This document shows positions 36,101 through 39,366 of a DNA stretch of 64,000 bases, piece by piece (the first letter of the stretch is position 1; each line of letters begins with the position of its first letter). This DNA is from an uncultured Saprospiraceae bacterium (GTDB taxonomy: Bacteria; Bacteroidota; Bacteroidia; Chitinophagales; Saprospiraceae). The notes under the pieces were generated by a model. The model had not been told where the DNA came from. It ran no database searches and saw only the letters and a program-made list of their open reading frames with translations. The translations under genes were made by a program, and so were the position numbers. The DNA is taken from positions 1-64,000 of the forward strand of contig CALFBH010000016.1 of NCBI GenBank assembly GCA_937951615.1, in the 5' to 3' direction.

Positions 36101-37060
36101 CCAGCCATCTCCGAAGTCATCCACAATATACAAAGTGTAAGTAGCACCATCCATAAGTGGAGCAGAGGTGAAACTATTACCCACAGCGGAGGTTGCCCCC
36201 CAATTACCGACTGTGGTGATATTATTAGCTCCGGGCGTACTTCCCTCAATGGAAGTCTCGGTGTCTGTACCAAACAAACCCGTACCGGCAGGTGGAAGTC
36301 CAATAACAGAACCATCGTCAAAAGTACCTTGATATAGTCCAAGTCCATGTTCACCGTCAAAGCCCCCATCTACAGTTTGTATAGCAGTAACTCCAGCGTC
36401 CAGCGGAAGAATAGCCGTAGCAGTCGCTGCTGCATCAGCCGCACAAAAAGTACTTCCATCAGCTATCCCCGCTTGCGTATCGCTACATATACATGAACCA
36501 TCATCTATGGTAGCGCAAGGGTCGAAATTGAGGTCACCCATAGTAGTACAGCCCGTGATTGCGGTAGCATCACAGCCAAAAATAGGTAAGGTAATAACAA
36601 ACTCTTCATTACTGGTTTCACAAGAATTGGTTACACTTACATCCGGTTCAACATCTAAGCCTTCTCCAGCATTTTGTAGTACGACACAACCATCCTGAGC
36701 GGCACAGCCATTGACAGAGCCATCTTCGGTCACGATCACATTAAAGAAACCGCCATTCCAATCATCACCAAACGAATCGTAGCCAGTAAATACAAGTGTA
36801 TTGCCGTCCGTCACACAGAAAGGGCCTTCCAAAGTAGGCGTGGCAGAAGTCGCGTAAGTACCTGCGGGTTGGCAGGCAATTACAGTACCTGTAGTTTGAT
36901 TCACCAATTCCCACCCCACTTCATTTCCAAAACTCGTATGGAAAATTTCAAGCGTAATTTCGGTTTGTCCTGCCGGGCATTGAGCATTGACATATATACC
37001 AAATAAAAGACAACAAATTGTCAGGTATATTTTTTTATTTTTTGTAATGTTATTTCTCAT
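17915..37060 (-). CDS. Giant T9SS-secreted multidomain adhesin (6381 aa)
   Basis: 6381 residues. Signal peptide 1-27 (ends YVNAQ). N-terminal part: Cys-rich segments with an NFDPxATxDDGSC motif near 172-193. Middle (about 1550-4790): about twelve Ig/PKD-like units carrying a DDLTSYDLTQHD motif and TGCxSxVxITI, interspersed with proprotein-convertase P-domain-like sandwiches (about 1681-1854, 2049-2223, 2901-3074) and two nidogen-like beta sandwiches with the WxDxxxGxVxWQE motif (about 1071-1258, 3338-3528). C-terminal third (about 4800-6121): twelve HYR modules with three SDQD-type sandwiches. The last 90 residues (VYPVPAMSNLTLEY...KPFIKVSP) form a type-A T9SS sorting domain. Almost certainly a cell-surface adhesin. 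No porP/sprF partner is adjacent. The frame is uninterrupted over 19.1 kb. Boundaries are approximate. Confidence 0.92.
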   Translation of the reverse strand: MRNNITKNKKIYLTICCLLFGIYVNAQCPAGQTEITLEIFHTSFGNEVGWELVNQTTGTVIACQPAGTYATSATPTLEGPFCVTDGNTLVFTGYDSFGDDWNGGFFNVIVTEDGSVNGCAAQDGCVVLQNAGEGLDVEPDVSVTNSCETSNEEFVITLPIFGCDATAITGCTTMGDLNFDPCATIDDGSCICSDTQAGIADGSTFCAADAAATATAILPLDAGVTAIQTVDGGFDGEHGLGLYQGTFDDGSVIGLPPAGTGLFGTDTETSIEGSTPGANNITTVGNWGATSAVGNSFTSAPLMDGATYTLYIVDDFGDGWDGSDADLLDCEGNVIIANLAQFIDAIAADAQDELAWTTFTYTAPPATVAWSGTGAVTTDPDGTPNSGDEVYTFDPSMAGATGCASVDVDLTMSVTSCGVTCAQMVTVTVYPSAFTANVVDDGSGCGTPTVELVAADGTVCETETGAACVADGDMFTTNFAATATVAALAGAPAGCVMLPAEETITCAGCIVIDCNDPCFAEYDPTATGNLGCLTATPTTPGTSGADQTFCATDPTNISVDLMATCADCPDVQTLVDCIPCGAIDPATGLLDPASDLTVVTADAGCTVTFSTATGATGSFNDNDTFQPPGPGLPSAGGTPFGSIDVPLDGTLPPCTTYEITVTSIDWTVTPQGGTWATEMGFAVTGPDGSTIVEYNSCGAFGTACPGQIPGATAVADVPVSGTFAGPVVFPGITGPGGVAVFSLFGETDFGPGNVDLTINYSVEYTAIPAVSGQTTGPVVAGPPADIVWYSDMTSTTPIGTGSPLDPAGLVDENGNTYDEATPGTYTFYHVCECNGCESDRVPAMITVAPACDAACTTTQTVECDGNPCTVGDVQVLGSDGSECSCTGGTLEDCATGTTTTVGMECDGDPTTIDMLTTLDCDGSQCDCVGTPSFSTFTIVDPCICNNDESAPGAGDGTFGEVVEIVGLTGFMLRTDATTGTPPGPNVMFDENPPGSGIYQLTFDHDNGVGYTINDVEASNDGGTTWNSLGLSISNVCEYPTASIDPLPVGLVCDSPVENLTAIITDGMAGVGACPTAFTDIAGTGVAFDLGDDGEIGITTTNSYTFYGVSYTDFTIGNNGDFYLGTLTANSDFSNETIDGSGSSQTLPGIYPFWDDLMNGGTGSVIWQEIGTQLIVQWNDLRDCCGASNPGDGVTFQLIWDSATGAITFVYDDVINTADGSHDNGGSASIGLDNADGANFTEFSFDDVTFLSGGGCSITYTPDGAGGYTQSTENSAMSTAATLVWSGSGVTDAGDNLNGTFDPALSGPGTHTITLTYMGADDGNGGISPDGGTTPAFPGCEVIATYEVTVGACVEIADPCACLNELSPNGLSNQFSETVTVFSGSFNAWQIAPGGNTGLFDPADGVTLIPDGTFLPQGPAGTFTLPGVHDAAAGYSLTLCSLCDGTDDLTIGNTCFYPIVTTPAPIQVCADGLPVDLDALFSADDGQGNVATGVYTYTNNADGSAITSPFTDVPGTYTIDVNFDQDDAATVPCENCSPGCVVTEQIIVEILPPATVDLTAIEFCDDSDLDITNIDLTTFEAAINAGATIDWFFGDPLTGGIPIFPDIAVDLNVVGADLWVLVDDGVCPVSAQITVDVVTGTGVPAVTGLAICPGDPNGDLAATGLTAECAGGATTTATAAFPDAGIYDVAFGLSSGVLGSVMVNPDPASTSLVQSGADIEVCFTIDHSWASDMEVILTSPGGLEAIVLADEGGSNDLGDGDELTAPATIQYCFSPAYAGNDLGAAGNPIPGGNYEPTDVLPFGLIDGSSPILWDATTFIGEPVNGMWSLRFMDDAGGDDGIVSSASISITAPAGVSTTAIVTWYDAATGGTAQGTGSPFDPTGTTAEEGAFDANTPGTYTYYASCTDPCEGGRTPITVVVEASPDAIDPALVFCGTDDLTSFDLTTLDATVSPAGLPVFWVDGAGVPINSPNGADLPLIGLTNIFAVVDDAATGCSATVNLTITIEPDSDPPTAAGLNICPGDPNGDLSATGLTASCAAPITTMTIAAFPDAGIYDVVFGLSSGVLGSVMVNPDPASAAIVQSGDDIEVCFTIDHSFSGDMEVILTSPNGLEAIVLADEGSLNDLGDGDESTAPATIQYCFSPAYAGNDLGAAANPIPGGNYEPTDVLPFGLIDGSSPILWDATTFIGEPVNGMWSLRFMDDAGGDDGIVSSASITITATAPGGTSPTAIITWYDDPTAGTAQGTGSPFDPTGTTAEEGAFDANTPGTYTYYVSCADPCESTRTAVSVVVEEPPVITDPEIAFCGGLTDMSYNLAANDAVVGGGNAVAWYIGDPNAGGTLINPATTADLTDPAIVANGLFAEVTDAATGCVATALIPVSTTPDSDPPTVAGLTVCEGDANGDIAAIGLTASCVSAGGGVPVSLDGDLTGATDVFARPFGCGPASGAADHPYEAISFTVDVSGTYDILSNQNDGLANQWDGYAFIYDGAFDPLNPDVGCLGSDDDGAGGVGTSDIVGVSLTAGVTYTLVTTTFSSGGTGDTYTTALVGPGSAVTPPSLTWWDAATGGTLIGAGSPLDPTGLTGEEGTVVDANTAGTYTFYAQCDDNGCPSARVPVVLVIEAVPVAVDPALMFCTPDDLTSYDLTQHDATVNGGSGLPVTWLDGNGNVINPATVADLPAIGLTSITAQVDDASTGCASSVNITITINPLPTVVAEADMPCVGEVLTISETGSTGGVAWSWTTDGGSAIADPAAQTTTTAGAVDGDVFTVMVTTAAGCTAEASVTAAFNPLPEANDPMIMACDTDDLTSYDLTAFDAVVDGGAGNTVVWFDANGNVINPATAADLDVLLALGPISASVTDANGCTASTAITVTTNMTAVSPTVAGLTVCAGDPNGDIAATGLTADCGGGGETVGAFAFDASAFPVVVEGAGDTGSATVAVTFPTGATVSNLSVDVDMWHSWMSDVNISITSPAGTVVAIMDGVTNAGSDDLGPGSPADGTGASGSGSYTFTDAGASILGVGGTGSNDLEGTYQPASPFSAFAGEDPNGIWTITFSDDTGGDDGEFTAASMTITATQPSTIASTWWDAASGGTQQGAGSPFDPTGTTAEEGAFDATVPGIYTYYAECDMGNGCIGARVPVTVEILDAPTADAGGPYAKCPADALLLDGTAADGTAPYTFAWTATGGSFDDVTLEDPTYNMMVPGIYTLTLTVTDANGCTATSETEVTVDEAPNAEIASNTVICAGGVVSLAEIGGSAVATWDWTTNGTATFDDNTIANPIASNVSDGEIITVVVTNVAGCTATASVVIAVGEIDAGEDATICAGESTTLDATVVSAGAVGVFQGYTVDDACTTGFIDISGSGTALGLGDDGEAYITTTNTYTLFTTAYTNFGIGNNGGIIVGATGSEQLFTGNTALTGGGASGNPVVSPLWDDWDSDIGDVYWQEMGTMLIVQWDDRPHFSGTGAVAGDGVTFQVIWDSATGTITFVYDDLDNALDATESFGATATIGLDAADGVNFVESSFDDATLLSSTTCISYVPDFVETCAFAGWSDDGGATIFDTNLNTVVNPLITTTYTAVLTCGGVSCTDEVTITVEDEVATNDPMIEFCADEDLTSYDLTQHNAEAYPADPSLVVWYDGDPSIGGNVINPATAADLAVIGTGNVWAQVSASSGCSGAMNITITVLPAPFAAVTADMPCIGDVVSLSETGSTAGVAWSWTTDGTGAIADAGAQATTASGANDGDTFTVMVTDASGCTATAATTVTFMGGPLLVDPVLAFCASDDLTSYDLTQHDGDVDIFDAGTTVWYAGDPANGGTPINPPTTVDLTDPIITGNGVWALTTGANGCSSAIMVTIDIAPNPAAPTVASIEACIGDDIADFEALGASCPDELAFISMAAASNGSSLALFGGTVAFDMQTAPLAPSGCTLESVTATFTLAGSDVVLVNTTTNTSVSGVGPGLVTLAPLAVSPGDIIVPVSFNGGPVAADFEAELVYTYTCTIEPMITWWDTPTGGTNLGMGTTFDAEAIVGNGLPGTYTFYAQTGCSGCPSDRAEAVLTINESPIATDANIMACVDEDLASYDLTQHNGDVSATGIVTWYDGNPGAGGVLINPATAADIGVIGAGNVWAQVTDPATGCTSAVLTTISTFAVPTASIEVLGSVCERGDLVLNENGGDAVSWSWATDGTAVFNDATLQNPIALGATGSETISVTITDANGCTATDAITVAFDESPEANDPMLVFCAGDDLTSYDLTQWETVVNTVGASVTWYAGDPFAGGTIINPAQVADLPFIGLNNVWALVNDPTSNCANSVNITITINALPTAVASASTVCEGSNVQLTEAGTGGIAWSWTTDGSAVITNPTDQNPVASGAADGDTFTVTITDDNGCSATSAVAVTLLPLPVATPITIEVCEDEACVDLTQYAGDFAPYGVQWYLGDPNAGGQLIFPLTCVSITKLQAGDVWVVVIDENGCSLAVMISVVVNPSPVAIAGASGDCPGEEVQLTESGTGGIAWAWTTDGGATITSPTDENPVATGAVDGETFTVVVTNDNGCTATDEITITLSDPVVINDPVIEVCVSDTMCLDLMSYNSQISTTGTVGWYDGDPLNGGTNIFPTSCVRLNKIDELWVLVTDDKGCTVAVEIIIIINDNPAPIATATGMCPDAEIQLSDTGTGGLVWSWTTDGGAVIADPTAQSTSASGAADGETFTVVATNESGCTATSSVTVMINNPIVLVSPVLEFCPGDTSCVNLGALGGLVSTAGDVDWYNNDPTTGGIMIFPVSCVSLNKIEDLWATVTDENGCTYAVDVIVNITPVQITVCPGDIVATAGADCSADVTVPPVEFDACEGAVATNSYNGTTDASDNYPLGVTTVVWTVSDSNGNAVTCDHTVTVTAPVGMMDTTIVLTIDTICMISDQDLFVDDATFGANGNYPFTDPGTDPAATISDITLELYFRVAGASCESDIEAQVFDPTGALVASFPASSIFSTCNGMGPGIGTLYNVTLPITSATVTGAMDDWIVEFNDSNGQNAGDEYSARFGRICYVATIADTTIITTASLAITTCPADATAMAPIGACAANVNVAPIAFTSCIPASATNDYNGTSNASGSYPVGTTVVTWTVTDLAGNTATCETTVTVTGNDNPLFILCQGAASAIADPASCDANVTISQAVATDCGTVTVTNDYTGTDNASGTYPIGTTTVTWTATDNDGNTATCQTVVTVTEGGPTIVSCPADMTQGVDQGSCDAAVTVPALVAEDCGAVTITNSFNAGGADASGTYPIGTTTVVWTVTDDDGNMATCSADITVTDVGPTIVSCPANIVQGVDVGTCSAAVTIPAPGTLGGLDATDCGSITITNDKTGTADASDTYPVGTTTVIWTVTDDDGNTATCSTDVTVLDDGPTIVSCPADITQGVDQGSCDAAITVPAPGALGGLDAEDCGTITITNDFNGGADASGSYPVGTTTVVWTVTDNDGNTATCSTDITVVDDGPTIVLCSGTISAVADPATCNATVSVPAVSADDCGTVTIINDYNNSANASDTYPIGTTTVVWTVTDNDGNTATCATNVVVTDAGPTIVSCPANMTQGVDQGSCEATVSVPALSATDCGATTVTNDFNGSADASGSYPIGTTTVTWTVTDSDGNTATCSTDITVIDVGPTIVSCPADITAPVIPNQCVANVNVPALVADDCGTVTVTNDKTGTANASGSYPVGTTTVVWTVTDNDGNAVTCSTDVTVQDDGPVLIFCQGAVSSETDSGSCEATISMPTPIADDCGTITITNDYTGTDDASGVYPLGATSVVWTVTDNDGNMTTCETTVTVFEGMSTVVVMDTVSVVSDQDAFIDDIGFAANPSTAYADPGTSASAVLSDIELLLYFRLEGSSCEGDIDVQVTDPAGNTSTYPAIFGAGACIGGNALYTTTITIPAGMTTGVPGNWTVAFDDSNGQNAGAEYSIRAGVLTYIATTTTVVGGAPTITSCPTDVTTAAAAGTCAATVSIDPLEANDCGAFTIINDYNGTDDASDSYPVGTTLVTWTVTDNDGNAVTCETTVTVTDEAGPTIVACPDNIVITAPDNGLCEADINVPLLQAADCGTTTITNDYTGTDDATSTYPVGSTIVTWTVADNDGNEVTCQQVVTVLGPITSAVVEIVSDQDDFVDNVGFANNPTMTYTDPGTVAGASLTNIELTLFFKTEGISCESDIAINVYDPAGNLVDTYGPGTTNGPLFTTCFADPDMLHTVTVPIQGGSTTGNINFWTIEFDDVAGQNAGDEYSFRAGVLRYTASFNTCGGPVFITDNSGDTDNIDSNDFETKVEETLVNDIHVYPVPAMSNLTLEYKSEVNNENLLIEIFTNDGRVILSSKEVAQEGLNNYNLNVTSLTAGTYFIRAIPANGVPKVKPFIKVSP
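18700..22660 (-). repeat. Tandem array of twelve HYR modules
   Basis: Coding repeat, period mostly 247-267 bp (82-89 residues), each with SYPVGTTTVVWTVTDNDGNxxTC and a CGxxTVTNDY/N motif. The conserved GNxxTC codons recur near 18752, 18999, 19689, 19937, 20187, 20437, 20686, 20952, 21219, 21472, 21722 and 22453. Neighbouring copies at 19.9-21.5 kb are most alike, which suggests recent unit duplication. HYR modules are Ig-like adhesion folds. Confidence 0.88.
30235..31016 (-). repeat. Duplicated P-domain/Ig unit, copy B
   Basis: Nearly identical at DNA level to about 31345-32120; matching points lie 1104 bp apart for most of the length (6-bp indel near one end). Encodes ICPGDPNGDLxATGL, a P-domain-like sandwich (SGVLGSVMVNPDP...MWSLRFMDDAGGDDG) and the start of the next Ig unit. 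Long runs show no change over 40-100 bp, so duplication or gene conversion is recent. Confidence 0.85.
31345..32120 (-). repeat. Duplicated P-domain/Ig unit, copy A
   Basis: N-terminal member of the 1.1-kb duplicated unit of the adhesin gene; see copy B. Confidence 0.85.
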
Positions 37061-37121
37061 AGTCAGTAGGTTTAAGTTTACTGATTTTTGTTTCTTAAGA
37101 TTATATTATAAAACAGCAAAA

Positions 37122-37145
37122 GACAGCATTGCGAACAATGCTGTC
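37122..37145 (-). terminator. Rho-independent terminator of the small secreted protein gene
   Basis: Perfect 10-bp stem GACAGCATTG/CAATGCTGTC with a 4-nt loop. T-rich sequence follows on either strand; on the minus strand it ends the gene at 37242-37586 and leaves about 60 bp to drive the giant adhesin gene. Confidence 0.75.
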
Positions 37146-37241
37146 GGTTTTTCTTTTTCAATCTTGTCACCGATGCTTTTTCTTACAAAACTCAACGATA
37201 TGACATCAACTGACAAACCAAGTCAGCGTCAGGATATAGGA

Positions 37242-37586
37242 TTAATGCCCCATTTCCTGTAGTTTCTCTTTCATGCCCTCTACCATACCAGTCACATATC
37301 TTTTTTCTTCAGTCGTGAGTGTAGCCTGATCAACCTTCGTCCAGAATTCATAAGATTCTTTACTCGTGCTATTCAAGTCACCCCAATTTAGTGTTTGCCC
37401 TAGTTTGTTTTGTAAGTTCTTACGCATTTGCAGTTTTGCCTGCATTTGGGCTTTTTGAGTTGTTTGTTGTACATTTTCTTTAGCAGGTGTTTGCTGAAGT
37501 TCATTCGCAGCTTGTCCGAATACGCTCATAGCGCATACTGCAAAAAAGGCGGTCAATAGTGTCGTTAGAATGTTTCTCTTTGTCAT
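37242..37586 (-). CDS. Small secreted helical protein (114 aa)
   Basis: 114 residues, not recognised. Signal peptide about 1-25 (LLTAFFAVCAMSVFGQ). The mature part is Gln/Lys-rich, helical and charged (AQMQAKLQMRKNLQNKLGQTLNWGDLNSTSKESYEFWTKVDQATLTTEEKRYVTGMVEGMKEKLQ); no cysteine after the signal. Likely periplasmic. It is upstream of the giant adhesin on the same strand but separated by a perfect terminator, so not clearly co-transcribed. A 14-bp palindrome TACAATATATTGTA lies 52 bp upstream of its start. Confidence 0.75.
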   Translation of the reverse strand: MTKRNILTTLLTAFFAVCAMSVFGQAANELQQTPAKENVQQTTQKAQMQAKLQMRKNLQNKLGQTLNWGDLNSTSKESYEFWTKVDQATLTTEEKRYVTGMVEGMKEKLQEMGH

Positions 37587-38588
37587 GATATGAAAATTTA
37601 ATTCGTAGTATAAATTTTATTTTAAATTAAAACAATTTACAATATATTGTATTAAAGTTCTTCTTTTTGTATAAATGAGTGAAAAACACTTTTCGTTAAA
37701 TAATGCTGGATTTTCTTGAAATAGCTTTCAGAGACACACAACAAATCAATTATAAAACAGAACATTTTTCTGTTTTAGCCGGGTGTTGATTTTGTTTTGG
37801 TATATAATAAACGTTACCCTAAAAACAAGCACATTTCAATCTTGTAGGAGGAATAGCAAATTTGCTATTTTCATTTGTAATAAGAGGCTAAAAAATTAGT
37901 TTGATAATTGGGTTTCAGCCTTTTTGTTTTTACGGAATCCATGTACAATTTTTCCTTCTCAAGGGGCATTTTTTTCAACGGATAACGAAACATTGTAGAT
38001 ATTAACATTAATATGTGTTTATCTTACTTCTAAGCAAATGTAATCATAATTCCGAAATTCAAAAAAAAATAATTGATAAAAAAATAATTGATTCCATCAA
38101 GCAAAAACAACAAAAAACAAACACACTTATCACTTATTCAGAAAACAATCTATTCAAAATCCTGATTATCAAACACTTATATACATTATTAACATAAAAC
38201 AAATGTCATAAAAGCGTCAGATTTCATGTCACTTTTTCTTATTAAAGAAAGTAAAAATTTAACTCTTTTTTTATCTGACAAGTTAAAGCCAGAACATAAT
38301 GCGAGAAAAGAGACCACCTTCGGCTGTGAGAAGACAGACTATAAGGACTTTTTCTCCTTTTTGATTTTTTATCTGCTAAGCAACATTTAAAAAATAACTA
38401 TGCACAAATGGGAATGGAAGATATTTAAAATGTCTTCCATTTTGGCGTAAGCCTCCCCATGTATCCTGTGCAGTTTTCTTTTGTACAATTAACCAGTCGT
38501 CATTGTGAGAAAGATTTTGCGAAGCAAAACAAAAAACAATGAAACCATCCAGCAATGGAACAATGCTAACAATTCAGCAATCGAACCA
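37587..38588. other. 1-kb AT-rich gene-free region with hairpins
   Basis: No convincing gene. Contents: palindrome TACAATATATTGTA (37638-37651); hairpin AAAACAGAA/TTCTGTTTT (37754-37776); perfect 18-bp palindrome AATAGCAAATTTGCTATT (37852-37869); doubled AAAAAATAATTGAT (about 38062-38093); a longer imperfect palindrome 38401-38472 (AATGGAAGA...TCTTCCATT nested inside TGCACA...TGTGCA); hairpin TTTTGC-GAA-GCAAAA (38515-38529). A 60-codon ORF at 38015-38197 is AT-driven and not supported. Confidence 0.6.
37638..37651. promoter_or_regulatory. 14-bp palindrome, possible operator
   Basis: TACAATATATTGTA, perfect dyad, 52 bp upstream of the small secreted protein ATG. Size and position suit a dimeric repressor site, but AT-rich palindromes arise by chance. 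Confidence 0.35.
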
Positions 38589-39011
38589 TCAATCCCCCAT
38601 CACAGCAATACACTTCAATTCAATAGCAATCGGCGTAGGCAGGGAATCTATGCCGACCGTCGTGCGACAAGGCTGGGCGTCTTTGAAATACTCGGCATAA
38701 ATGCGATTATAAGTATGGAAGTCACGCTTCATGTCCGTCAGAAAAACCGTGACGTCTACGAGATCTTCCCATTTTGCGCCGCTGTCTGTCAATACACGTT
38801 TTACATTTTGAAAGACGGAATGACATTGTGCTTCAAAATCAAAACTGGTGTAATTCCCTGTTTTGCTTTGCTGCAAACCGGGTACACTATCGTCCTCCGG
38901 GTCGCGCGGGCCGATGCCAGAGAGGAATAGTAAATTGCCGACTTTACGGGCATGTGGATATAAGCCAACAGGCTTCGGGGCACTTTTTGCTTCTATTTTT
39001 TTTGATGACAT
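38589..39011 (-). CDS. RidA/YjgF family deaminase (2-aminomuconate deaminase-like)
   Basis: 140 residues. RidA fold: GNLLFLSGIGPRDPEDD at the N-terminus, NVKRVLTDSGAKWEDLVDVTVFLTDM in the middle, and the catalytic Arg segment CRTTVGIDSLPTPIAIELKCIA near the end. The IGPRDPEDD region and the extended N-terminus resemble the 2-aminomuconate deaminase branch. RidA proteins deaminate reactive enamine/imine intermediates. No aminomuconate-pathway genes are nearby, so the specific reaction is inference. The sense leader carries CTTAAA repeats. Confidence 0.85.
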   Translation of the reverse strand: MSSKKIEAKSAPKPVGLYPHARKVGNLLFLSGIGPRDPEDDSVPGLQQSKTGNYTSFDFEAQCHSVFQNVKRVLTDSGAKWEDLVDVTVFLTDMKRDFHTYNRIYAEYFKDAQPCRTTVGIDSLPTPIAIELKCIAVMGD

Positions 39012-39044
39012 CTGTAAATGAATTATTAGACTTTATTCTGAAAT

Positions 39045-39075
39045 AAGTTTAAGTACAAGTTTAAGTTTAAGTTTA
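39045..39075. repeat. AAGTTT hexamer array
   Basis: About five AAGTTT/AAGTAC hexamers between ridA and mnmG, close to the ridA start. One of the low-complexity intergenic families. Confidence 0.6.
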
Positions 39076-39226
39076 AAGGCTGTAGTTGTGATTTGATGTA
39101 CTGATATAAAAAGTATTTTTTTGTAAAAATAAAAAATATGAGGCGTAAAATTGCGCCGTGTGCAAAAACATTTCCCTCGTATCACACAGGTGACGACTGA
39201 AGTCGCCGATACTTCCCAAAATTCCC

Positions 39227-39234
39227 TATCTTCG
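39227..39234 (+). promoter_or_regulatory. Putative mnmG promoter -7 box
   Basis: TATCTTCG (7/8 of TAnnTTTG) 133 bp before mnmG. Downstream, 39320-39350 holds a TTTGAATTTGGATTTGG array. The rest of the 355-bp gap (39012-39366) holds a dyad CGACTGAAGTCG and no gene. Confidence 0.4.
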
Positions 39235-39319
39235 CGGCACGAAAGAACGAATTAGCACAAAACGTTGTTAGTTGTTCAGTATAAAGAAATGTCATTTCCA
39301 ATTTTATTCCCAATCGCTT

Positions 39320-39350
39320 TTTGAATTTGGATTTGGCGTTTGAATTTGAG
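39320..39350. repeat. TTTGAATTTG array before mnmG
   Basis: TTTTTGAATTTGGATTTGGC and GTTTGAATTTGAG; reverse-complement orientation of the gldF array. Ends 16 bp before the mnmG ATG. Confidence 0.6.
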
Positions 39351-39366
39351 TTTTCAACAATAAAAA

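Noticed and set aside
38015-38197. 60-codon ORF in the gene-free kilobase
   Set aside because: AT-driven Ile/Lys/Asn composition with a doubled AAAAAATAATTGAT inside; no leader and no terminator.
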